A stretch of 21,554 nt of DNA. It comes from Lenisia limosa. Lineage: Eukaryota; Breviatea. Positions 10,984-20,900 of the stretch are shown one piece after another (the stretch's first letter is position 1; the number at the start of each line of letters is the position of its first letter). The DNA lies in NCBI GenBank assembly GCA_001655205.1, contig LPNZ01010589.1, positions 1 to 21,554 on the forward strand. Reading direction: 5' to 3'. The notes under the pieces are model-generated. The model was given only the letters and a program-made list of their open reading frames with translations. It ran no database searches and had not been told where the DNA came from. A program made the translations under genes and the position numbers.

Positions 10984-12805
10984 CTAAAACGAGTACATAA
11001 GGGCTGTCACCGATATATCATCTTGAAGGACCCTCCTTGCATATAATCAGTACGTAAAAATCACGGGAACAATAACCCCCCCCCCCCCNNNNNNNNNNNN
11101 NNNNNNNNNNNNNNNNNNNNNNNNNNNNNNNNNNNNNNNNNNNNNNNNNNNNNNNCAATACCTTGTCACATTTGAAGCCATACTTGCCAATTTCGTCAAT
11201 GAATTCCATCACACCCTGAGATATTACAGTGAAGTTTTAAAATGGTGTCTCTTTCCGTCAAGACTTGCGAAAAAACCATTAAACACAATAAAATCATTAA
11301 TCTAAATCAGATTTTTTTGCTAGTCTCCATTACTCTAATAAAAAACTCATTCCGCTCACATCTCGGTCGTCCGAAAGAAGTTCATAGAAAACCCCGTCAT
11401 CATTGAGGAGACGATCGACCACCTAAAGGCGTCAAATACATCAAGGCAGTCCTGGTATGGTCTCATCTGTTATGGCTCCCACTTCAACCACTAACACCTG
11501 ACAGTTCCAATAAAAACATAATAAGACTTGTTCTGAAGAACTTCTATTTCGACCTCAGCGAACCTTGGCCAGCGATTTAATGTTTAGAACTGAGTATGTC
11601 AGCTGAATAGGTAAGATAAAACGTCTTTAGAAGAATCGTCATTGGCTGGCATTGGAAACGATGGCTGTGTTAGAGAAAAACACCAATAATATTTTCAGAG
11701 CAAACAGAACAGTCATAAAGATACTAAAATATCATACTAATGATAATATACTATGTCCATGTCCATATGAAAACAAGTTCTATGACAGTCACGAAGTAAC
11801 AATACCCCTCCCCCACCTCAGATCCAATAATTATATCAACTTTCGGGTGTTGATCCTAAACAAATCATTAGAGAAAGTGTACAAAAAAAACAAAAACAAT
11901 CACATTCAAAAAAATAATAAAAAATAGAGTTTCAGTCCACCCCCCCCCCCAACNNNNNNNNNNNNNNNNNNNNNNNNNNNNNNNNNNNNNNNNNNNNNNN
12001 NNNNNNNNNNNNNNNNNNNNNNNNNNNNNNNNNNNNGCAGACGTCATGAGGTCCTCGCCCTCCCAGCCGCGGTTCGTCTGTGAGTCGTATTCGCAAAGGT
12101 TCGCTACTGCATTGTTCTCCAGGTTATACAGGAGATTATCACAGACCTAGGTGCTGTGAAATGGTGCAGAACAATACCATACAATATAATAAAAATAATT
12201 TATCATCATGAAAAACACTACCAAACTAACCGCTTCAGTGTAGTCCGACAGGACAATTGACTTGCAATAGTGGGCACAGAGAATTCCTGGGAGGCCTACT
12301 CCCGCGCCCAACTCGTGCACCGTGGCTCCTTCAAAAACACTTTGGTGGTTGAAAATCCATCTGAAGAAAATGAATGTTGTTTTAGGATTCATTTTCTTGA
12401 GACAATCTCATCATTAATTGTTTATTTATGAATGTAATATTTATTTAAAATCCTTAAAAATCATTGAAGTACAATTTGAAAAGCAAACAAACCTTCCCAA
12501 TATGATCGCAGCGTCCCATAAGCCTGAACCAAGTCCTCCGTCAACTATGGAGAGTTCGCGTATATAGACTTCAAATTCAAAATCTCTGAAGAAAAGATGA
12601 AACATTACAACTTAGATATGGAGAAGAGGACGATGTGTAAAAGACTACCTTTCTTTTTTGTCATATTTTCCAAATCCAACAGTTTTTCTTCTTTTTTTAC
12701 CAACACCAAGTGCAAAATCCTGCCAATTAATGTTGGGGGAGCCTAAAATTTATTAGTGAAAACTCGATAGTAACTATTCCAACCAAGTCGTTCTCTTTGG
12801 TACAT
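10984..12805 (-). CDS. Family-16 SAM-dependent protein methyltransferase (METTL21/23-like), partly hidden by gaps
   Basis: Seven-beta-strand methyltransferase of the lysine/protein-modifying Methyltransf_16 group; the substrate cannot be read from sequence. Exons in sense order: 12805-12784 (tentative start MYQRERL), 12742-12649, 12585-12493, 12360-12231, 12146 into the 11954-12036 gap, 11602-11564, 11422-11360, 11215-11162, then a probable last exon 11035-10984 ending in TAG. Seen: GGLGSGLWDAAIILGRW upstream of SAM motif I, HELGAGVGLPGILCAHYC (motif I), IVLSDYTE (acidic end of strand 2), CDNLLYNLENN, a LTYSVLN segment where the family has its D-x-x-Y loop, VVDRLLNDDGVFYELL (strand 6) and FIDEIGKYGFKCDK. 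A lysine/arginine-rich stretch GVGKKRRKTVGFGKYDKKER precedes the catalytic domain. The exon carrying the strand-4 motif is probably in the gap. The start codon and last exon are the weakest parts. Confidence 0.87.
11089..11155. other. Assembly gap (67 N) with poly-C edge
   Basis: The left edge is a run of 13 C. It lies just downstream of methyltransferase exon 11215-11162 and may cover intron sequence or a small exon. Confidence 0.95.
11954..12036. other. Assembly gap (83 N) near poly-C run
   Basis: Preceded by a run of C and AAC. It truncates the methyltransferase exon that begins at 12146 and probably hides the strand-4 motif. Confidence 0.95.
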
Positions 12806-12968
12806 ATTTTAAAACTATATACCGTTTCTCGATGACACAAAAGAGAAAAAGGAAAAGAAATTGTGGGTAAAATTGGTTGAATTTCTTTGATATATTTTTT
12901 CGGAAAATGAACTGAACTGGTATAAAAAGAAATTCACGAAAAAAAATAGTGCTTCTTGATTTGTTAAA
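12806..12968. promoter_or_regulatory. Short divergent region between methyltransferase and ARPC2
   Basis: Only 163 bp separate the two inferred start codons. The sequence is AT-rich with runs of A and T. A bidirectional promoter is the simplest reading. The ARPC2 start is secure; the methyltransferase start is tentative. Confidence 0.45.
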
Positions 12969-14402
12969 ATGATTCTTCTTGAGCATGAGAACCGCTGTGT
13001 CCAGGAGGCACTCACTCAGAGAGTTGAGAGGTATTTTCTCCATCTTCCTCAAATATTGTTAACCTGTTTAGCTTCAAGGCTACCCAGAAGGCTGAGACTA
13101 TTGAAATCTCTGTTGCTGACTTCGATGGTGTTCTTTTCAGATTGACCAACAAGGATTCCCGCACTAAGATTCTGGTTGGTACTTTTGCCAATATGAGTGT
13201 AACTAACTCTTAGATGTCCGCCAAGATGAAGTGCTACGAAGTTTGCTCCAAGCACGGTGCCGATGCTGTATGTGTCTCTGTATTTGAAGCAATAGTAACA
13301 ATCATAGGCTATTGATGCGGTTTTCCCTGGACTTCGTACTGAGACCGAATCTGGCTTCGATATTTCTCTTCTGATTGACCTTGAGAACCTTCCTGCTGAT
13401 ACTGGTATGGTTTTTTGAAGAATTTTTGAAAATGACTTGTTTCCACTCATCTTATGATTTTTTTTGTTGAATTTTCACGCAGCTTTTTGTCCTATTTTGT
13501 CATGTTTGTTAGATGCTATGGTCCAGAACCTCTCTAAGCTCAAGACCATCATCCTTTCTGCTCCTTTCATCTCCATGATTGAAGGAATGGAAGCTGGAAA
13601 GGCCCCTCCCATGAAGGTTTGAAGGATATTCATTGTTATGGAGGAATTATTTGGGTTATAATGAACTTTTTATTTGAGGATCTTCAACCACCTCACCTCC
13701 GTCTTCTCTCACCGCGCCATAGCCTCTTGAGATCCCCTACCGTGACGATGAGAGCATCTACCTCAAGCCTGAGGGTGATCGTCTCATGGTCTTCTTCTCT
13801 GTCAAGTTCCGCGATCCTGATGATTCCGTCTTCGCCAAGGTGTTCCTCCAAGAATTTGCTGATGCCCGTCGCTCTATCAGATCCGCTCCTACTGTGACTT
13901 ACAACGCCAAGGAGGCTCCCGCTGAGCTCAAGGTATTTTTCATTTTTATTTCTTTTGCTTGTTGCTTTTATTTTTTTTACATTCTAGGGACTCAACGTTA
14001 CCGAGGGTGAAAACATCGGCTTTGTTTCCTTCGTCCTCTTCTCCGCCCACATTGACAAGAAGAACCGCCACAAGTCTGTGGAGCTCATCATGACCTTCCG
14101 TGATTACCTCCACTACCACATCAAGGTTAGCCAGGGATCTTGTTCTGTCTCGTTCCCCAACTGTTTTCCCCGTTTAATTCGTTGTAGTGCTCCAAGGCTT
14201 ACATGCACACCCGTATGCGTTCTCGTGTTGAGTCTCTCCTTCTCATCCTCAACCGTGCCCGTCCCGAACCTTTCGCTGGCAAGGTTAGCTTGGGACTAAT
14301 ATTAACATTCTTGGCCCTTCAATCGCCTTCTTTCCTGCAAGCCACTATCTCATTTTTTAGGTCAAGAAGACCATGGGTGGCAAGACCTTCAAGCGCGACT
14401 AG
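12969..14402 (+). CDS. ARPC2: Arp2/3 complex subunit 2 (p34-Arc)
   Basis: Core subunit of the Arp2/3 complex, which nucleates branched actin filaments in the cortex and at endocytic sites; with ARPC4 it forms the scaffold that contacts the mother filament. Exons: 12969-13030, 13072-13174, 13214-13267, 13308-13404, 13513-13616, 13723-13932, 13988-14125, 14188-14283, 14361-14402. These sum to 906 nt, giving 301 aa with all phases consistent (human p34 is 300 aa). The start is the first ATG, giving MILLEHENR, which matches the family N-terminus MILLE. Other hallmarks: VADFDGVLF, SLLIDLENLPAD, PYRDDESIYLKP, FLQEFADARRS, ENIGFVSFVLF, TFRDYLHYHIK, CSKAYMHTRMRSR and LNRARPE near the end. Introns are 39-108 nt with GT...AG ends, several with a CTAAC-like branch sequence near the acceptor. 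Codon use is C-rich at third positions compared with its neighbours, as expected for a highly expressed gene. Confidence 0.97.
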
Positions 14403-14659
14403 GCCGCTGACTCTTTTATTTAATGGGGCTTTTTATGTAATTTAGTTTCTTGGGTGCGAGGCTGTGTTGTTTCGAATAGATAAATAATCAGCTTTCCAAA
14501 ATGGTGTGATAATTGGGTTGGTTTTATCAGTGCAGAATTATTCTAGAAATACCTATTTTTATTTCTCATCTTACATGACACCTACATGATATTCGAAACA
14601 TACATAATTCATATAATAATAAGACTAGCACATTACATAGCCCTAGTGGGGGGGTTGGT
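14403..14659. other. Tail-to-tail intergenic region between ARPC2 and the fibre-like gene
   Basis: 257 bp between two stop codons on opposite strands, AT-rich. It includes AATAAT-type sequences but no confident polyadenylation signal. Confidence 0.45.
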
Positions 14660-17608
14660 TCAGGTGTCTGGTTCTTTGACCATGTAGTTGACACCGTCAG
14701 CGGCCTATTGAAGGTTAGAATAAGTGTAAGCTTGGAAGAGTGTTTCCTAAAGTACCAAGCCATAAGAAAAAATAAACCTCCAAGGTACAAGCCAAATTTG
14801 ATGAATTGGAAAAGGGGGGGAGGGGTTAGTTCTTGGGTAAAAAGAACGATTGTCAGGGTTAATAATAATAATGCTGTTGTTCAAGGAACCCACCCCAAGA
14901 ACACCACCAGTATTGAAGCAGTTCAGGGTGAAGGATGTGGTTGTAACGGCAGTGAGACCTGAATGGTAAGTGTCCATCTTTTGTTTCTTGTTATTGTTTA
15001 TGTTATTAGATGGCTGTTGAAATAACACCAAAAATTCAAAAGCGAAATCACAACATACAGCAAGCTGCTTGCCCTGAAGAATTGATATCAAACGTAGTTA
15101 GAATAACTACTGGCGGACTGGCGAACGTTGTACCGAAATTGACTAGAGAAGTGACGAGAGGACACGGAGAAAGTTATACCAATTGAGTCGATGGAAAGAA
15201 CTAAATTGGGGTGATGTAGCATTACGGTCCGAAATCTATCATAATTTTAGCCTCTCCCACCAGTGGTTTGGGTAGCAACTGCAGAGTTGGTTCCACCTGA
15301 ATGGTAATTGAGAAACCAACAAGATTAAACAGATCGCCTTTTCTAGGATAGTATGAAATAATTTTCCATCGTTTGTGTAGAAAAGTGAAATAACTTTAAT
15401 ATTTGTATGGAGCCATAATCCTACCAAGTTGTCCAGCAATTGCTTTCGATGGTATCTTAACGAAATTCAAAATATCAATTCTGTCGATCATTGAACCTCT
15501 ATATGGTGAGACGTTGCGACTAAAACATACGCTGTGATTGTGGACGGGATGAAGTTGTAGCATTGAATGTCACCATCGCCTGTATTCATGCGGCACTAAA
15601 ACAGTTACAACTTGTCCCAGAAGATTCTTAATGCTTTTGGTTGGATTGATATGAGGCCAGTCAAACTATTCGAAACTCAAAATTTCCCTTGCTAAATCCA
15701 ATAATGAAATCTAATCATTAAATCTGGATTTATCAGCATACAAAGCGAGTTCCGTCGTCTGACCAAGGCTGGATGAACTTGTAGTATTGGTTCAAAGTCC
15801 CTTGGGTTACCGGGGCAGCTACATATTATATGGGTCTATGTAGAATATAAAAATAAAATTAGTCGAGGTCGTCCATATTGTCAACAAAAATAATGAAAGA
15901 GTCTGTACAAGGCAAAAGTTAATATGTCGAGTCAGTCAACTGGGATGGACAAAATTCCCTTACATTTAACAGGGTCAGTTACGGATAACAACTAAATAGT
16001 TAGAACAAAGGCACATAGCATTGTAAAAGAGACTCAGTTCACCCACCTGGGCAAAAGCAGTTGACTCAATGGATTCTTGCATTCCAAAAAACATAATGTT
16101 GAGGCGGTCAACTGTGATTCCAGTGTCCTTGAAAGTGAAATAAGGATCTTCATGTGCTCATGATATAATTCCATGTCCTTAAACGCTACAAAACCTAACT
16201 ACCGAGGTAGTGGCAGTTTTAAGGGTGACATGTGTGGCAGTAGAGCTGATAACAGTGCACACAGCCTGAAATGAGTAAATAAGGCATAAAGCCAAGTGGG
16301 GCGATTCCATTGATGGTCAGTGGATAGCATGTGTTATTATAGTATATAAGGTGGTATCTTGCCGAAGCGGTCGACATCATCACGCTTACAAAATATGTAC
16401 TATATGAGGTTCCTAATTCGCCAAAAGGTATGATGATTATGATAATACCCTATAGAAATTACATAAGAGTAACAAACGATTTATACTGTATTTCTCGAGA
16501 GACTGGAATCAATACACAACATTGGTTATCGAACCTTTCCTGTTGAGGAATGGACCTCAGGAGTCGCCACAAGGGACCAGCTGAAAGAGCTCTGAATTAT
16601 CGACGGAATCTCGACAACTATTGTCTCGGACGAGGGGATCTAAATGGTTAAGATCTAGCCACCAAAAAGAGAATGTGGGGAGTTTTATCCACGCTAGTTA
16701 ACTGTGTGTTAGAAAGTTGAACTTTATTCCTTCATACTTCACAGCATTCTATGGTCTATTAGATTATACTATCTGAATTACATATCGATACCATATTATT
16801 TGAATATGGTATTCAGTGCAGAAAGTATAATTACTTTTAAAAGTAAATTAAATATAGATTTCGACCGAAATAATCTCTGCCACATACGACTGCCACAGAG
16901 CTGATGATAAAAGGCTCATTGAGCAAGATTCGGAGTTCACTGAGGGTCTTGCCGTAGAGCTTCTCAAGATAGCCCTGGAACATTATGCAAGTACAGCGAA
17001 AAAACCATTCTTTCAAAGACAATTAATGTAAAGCCAATTCAGATCACGAAATCAAAAACCTACCTTTGTGACAGCCTGGTTGTCATGGGTGGGCTCTTCA
17101 AGGTTCATTTTGGCCTGGGTCACGGATGTATCCACTGAGTGTAAGCGAAAACAAGAAATAGAAACGAGCATGAGAAACAGATTCACCCACTAAGACTTGT
17201 TCCATTAAGAATCGCTTCTCCTTCAATGGTTCCGGAAACCCTGCAAAAATCAAACAACCATAAAGAAGCAATGTTTAACATTGCTGAAATCAAGAATAGT
17301 GTTCATTCGAAAGTACATATGATAGATTCCAATTCAAGTATGAAAAACGGATACTCAGTACTAAGAGGCATACCTACCATACCTACACCTCCCCTCCATA
17401 CCTCAAAGTGTCAACTTCAGTATAGCCGGGCTTTGTGACCAGAAAGCCCTACTGAGTTAAAAGTGTTGGTCCGATCACCTTTATCGAGTTATGAATATCA
17501 AACCAAAATAGATGGTCACTGCATATTGCTATGCCAAGACCCCCCACCTACAAATCCCAAATTTGTGGTCAGCAACAAGAAGCCAAGAACAGTCAAAAGT
17601 GATGACAT
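14660..17608 (-). CDS. Unrecognised secreted protein with viral/phage tail-fibre-like N-terminal segment, 16 exons
   Basis: Exons in sense order: 17608-17552, 17448-17402, 17240-17191, 17134-17064, 16974-16888, 16639-16535, 16265-16203, 16127-16047, 15991-15964, 15818-15742, 15595-15531, 15342-15317, 15296-15261, 15200-15111, 14958-14894, 14704-14660. They total 993 nt in one uninterrupted frame (330 aa plus TGA), which strongly supports the model although each exon is short. Residues 1-19 form a signal peptide (MSSLLTVLGFLLLTTNLGF), so the product is probably exported. Residues about 34-85 contain GTIEGEAILNGTSL followed by EPTHDNQAVTKGYLEKLYG. That cadence, a Gly-rich repeat and then P-T-x-D-N-x-A-x-T-K-x-Y, is common in tail fibres of phages and large DNA viruses. 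The remainder is Ser/Thr-rich and predicted beta-rich (for example GITFSVSSRHFSSQFRY), with a few cysteines and no catalytic motif. No family was recognised. It starts back to back with the secreted gene at 17984. Individual small exons (26-36 nt) are the least certain. Confidence 0.74.
16317..16382 (-). repeat. Possible third, diverged copy of the intronic element
   Basis: In the intron between exons 16639-16535 and 16265-16203 of the tail-fibre-like gene, sense strand. ATGATGTCGACCGCTTCGGC plus AAGATAC matches copy 2 at 22 of 27 positions. GTGATGA (a perfect box-C consensus) at 16382-16376 and CTGA (box D) at 16320-16317 are about 60 nt apart. The CATTTCTACATCT half is absent, so relatedness is uncertain. 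Confidence 0.35.
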
Positions 17609-17983
17609 TGTCAGCTTGAACAAGAGGACAATTGTCCTGACTGGTTTTCACCGTACGTCTCGGCCTGTTCTTCTAGTGTTGTATATTGGTGTATATTACA
17701 ATTTCGTGTTAGAGGAAGAGAGGAAGAGAGGGAGAGAGGATGGATGGAAGAGACTTTTTTATAATCGGCTGCTGTCGGAAAGTTCAGTTCAGCTCATTAA
17801 CTCTTTGATGAAAGTGGCGTTTCTTTGCTCCTTTACCATTCATCCATTCTTATAAATATTAATTGATTTCCTTTTAATAGCAATAAATAATAAGAATAGA
17901 AGTGGCATGGAATTAGAGTTTTCGTGTGATAGTAGTTTACAGCTTTCTTCATAGGACAACAGATCAGCTGTAGCAAGGCAAAC
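17609..17983. promoter_or_regulatory. Divergent region between the two secreted-protein genes
   Basis: 375 bp without supported coding sequence. It contains a purine-rich run of GAGGAAGA/GAGA units at about 17712-17740 and is AT-rich near 17855-17900. It probably drives both secreted-protein genes. A long open frame that crosses it on the plus strand is antisense to exon 17608-17552 and is not supported as a gene. Confidence 0.45.
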
Positions 17984-20900
17984 ATGCGTGCCTTTTATTT
18001 TCTATGTCTCTTCTTGGCTTCTGCATTTGCCATCAAGGTCTGTCTCAAATAATAACACATTGATTGTGTCTTCTGTGGGGATCTGAACATATTTTGTTTT
18101 CATCAGTCCTGACCGCGTAGCCTCTTGATGATGGAGAATGGGAAGTTGACCAACATCTTATCTCCAATACGCCAATTGACTACATCTTTGATATTACTAA
18201 GGTATGGGGGGGGGGGNNNNNNNNNNNNNNNNNNNNNNNNNNNNNNNNNNNNNNNNNNNNNNNNNNTTCATCGGAGGGTATTTTACTGATGATTCCATCT
18301 TGATCGTTGAGTGGAAGATATGTTGATTATGTAGGCCCCTGGCGCATCTCTGTCATCCGTAGTACTTGTGGCTGACGAAGGAAGTCGTGTTTCCCCTATT
18401 GGTGGGCAGCGGTTATCATATGCGCCATATCATCTGCAAATGTGCTGTATGCTGGGGAGGCACGCAGGAAGCTGTGTGCACAGAGTTGTAAGGCAAATGA
18501 TTGGGTNNNNNNNNNNNNNNNNNNNNNNNNNNNNNNNNNNNNNNNNNNNNNNNNNNNNNNNNNNNNNNNNNNNNNNNNNNNNNNNNNNNNNNNNNNNNNN
18601 NNNNNNNNNNNNNNNNNNNNNNNNNNNNNNNNNNNNACAACGGGTCATATGTGCCATAATTTTATAGCCTTCTTATAGTTTCGCCTCTGGTAGTAGTTTC
18701 ATATCAGCCTTGTTATCAAACATTTCTAAAAATAGACGCTTTCATTTGATTTCGTGTCCAACCTGGGTTTTTTATTCCTACATTCTACTGTTTGCCGCTC
18801 CACTCCCCTTGACCCCATTATAGAGGTGTGCGCTACAGACTACCAACTAGGCGCTACGGCCCCCTGCCCCGTGCCGCACATTACCCAAGGTAGGGTGCCA
18901 CAGAAGTACTGGCTCGGATAAACGAAAAATGTAACCAGAATCAGTACTTGACGTGTAATAATGGTACTTATTATTGACATGAGAGTGTTGTCTTAGTTCT
19001 ATTGGAAATTTTTTTTCTACAGGGGCGTTTTCTTTGTTTTTACTCTCTAGACGGTTTTGTGATTCTCCGAGCAGTTAACACTGGAAATCACAACTCTTGG
19101 TTTGGATGGCTTTGTATTTCAATTCTTTTCTGCTATGATAATATAGATAAGAAATTATCTATCAGGCTATTAAAATGCTACAAGGATGATTGATAGACAA
19201 TCCTATAAATTATGGCGTTTATGATCTTTTGTGTTAGTTTGGAGGTCTGTTGTAACTTTGAAGTTTTATTTAATGTCTTTTAATGCTCTCAAAAATGTTA
19301 AAACAGATGGGTCTAAAGTTTCATTTTTCCAGGTACATCCGTGTCCGTTCAAAGGACCCTGCAAGAAACCCAGTCTTCCAGATCAGGGCACTTCTGACCA
19401 ACCCTGTCGACCTCTCTTTTGCACAGGGTGAGGATTGTAGCGTAAAAGAGTAGATTCCCATGTTATTTTATTTGGAAGTAAAGACTCTACGTGTGGAATT
19501 TGAGAATGATGATTTAGCTTTATTCACGATACGACACCCAAATTTTCAAATATTCACTTGTTTCTTGTCTGTATGATGTTGCGTATACCTAGGGATTCCT
19601 TCTGGTTCGTAAAAGGCCTCATAATATCGATATTTATGGAGGATTTATCGAGAAATTCAGCCTTTTTTTTTGGGACCGAAGGGAAACCCAATGTATTGTT
19701 TTCCATCCAGTAACCTCATATTAAACAAACTCCCAGTGCTTATCCAATGCTGTACCTCATGCATAACATCTCTAGAGGTGACCACTGACATCACTCTGGT
19801 TGACAGTTTGGTCCGTCCCACGGCAGGAGCAGCCCCACCGACTGGCCCGTATAGAGGCATCCAGGTGGGTTTTGTCAGCAAGAAAGACATGAAATTTAAT
19901 TAAACCCAAGAATGCAAAGTAGTACATAGGGCTACCATAAAAAATAAATTACACCATACACCTGCGTTACCGTGCTTCTCTGACACAGATGTGACCCCCC
20001 CCCCCCCNNNNNNNNNNNNNNNNNNNNNNNNNNNNNNNNNNNNNNNNNNNNNNNNNNNNNNNNNNNNNNNNNNNNNNNNNNNNNNNNNNNNNNNNNNNNN
20101 NNNNNNNNNNNNNNNNNNNNNNNNNNNNNNNNNGCGGTGTTGTCTCAATGCAAACTCTTTTGTGCACGGTATGAGGGTAAAAAAATAATCAATGCTACTG
20201 TGAGGGTTTATAATACATTGTATAGTATATTTAAGAGTTAATAGGGGCAAATACATGTAGTATATGTTTTTACTTTGGTTTAAAAGGTATATAAACCAGT
20301 TAGGCGTGGGGCTTTCCTTCCACCCTTCAAAAAGACTGAATTATTTGGTCAATTCTCGATATATTATGATCTCTTTACCATTCTACTTTTGATACACATT
20401 ACCCTACCTTTCTTTGGGGTATTACTAATAATACCCCTTATATTGCAGCCGCCCCCTCCTCCGCCGAGCAACACTACACATGGTTGGACCCATGCCAATT
20501 TCCACGCACAACCAGACTTGAGTGTTCCGGTCTACTATGTAGTATGTTGGGGGTACTATATTATGGGTTTGAAATCATTTGTTGAACTGATTTGAACCCG
20601 GGGAGGGGGGGTCAAAGAACCTCTGCATTACAGCACAATTCCCCGTGATTCATTCTTCCTCTAAAACATTGACTGTGTCATTTTTACCTATATTCAGATG
20701 GGGAAGCCAGCAGCAAACATTCTGGGGTCGGATGCCGGAGCGTCCATTCAGTCCAAGTGGGAGGCGGCAGTCGATAATTCCGTTGCACCGTCCTCGCTTC
20801 TTCCAGGCGAAGTTGCCTATGTAACTTCCGCTGAGCTGCAGACTAACTGGGGTCTTGCCACTCTCACTGCATCCTGGGTTGGGGGGGGGGGGGGNNNNNN

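Noticed and set aside
15061-15080. A 15-nt microexon in the fibre-like gene
   Set aside because: The frame is equally open without it and such a small exon cannot be supported from sequence alone.
16535-16639. Plus-strand reading WTSGVATRDQLKEL, which looked fibre-like
   Set aside because: It is interrupted by stops and is antisense to an in-phase exon of the minus-strand gene, so the resemblance is taken as chance.
17463-17855. 130-residue open frame on the plus strand
   Set aside because: It lies over the divergent promoter and antisense to the signal-peptide exon 17608-17552; its composition is low-quality and there is no homology.
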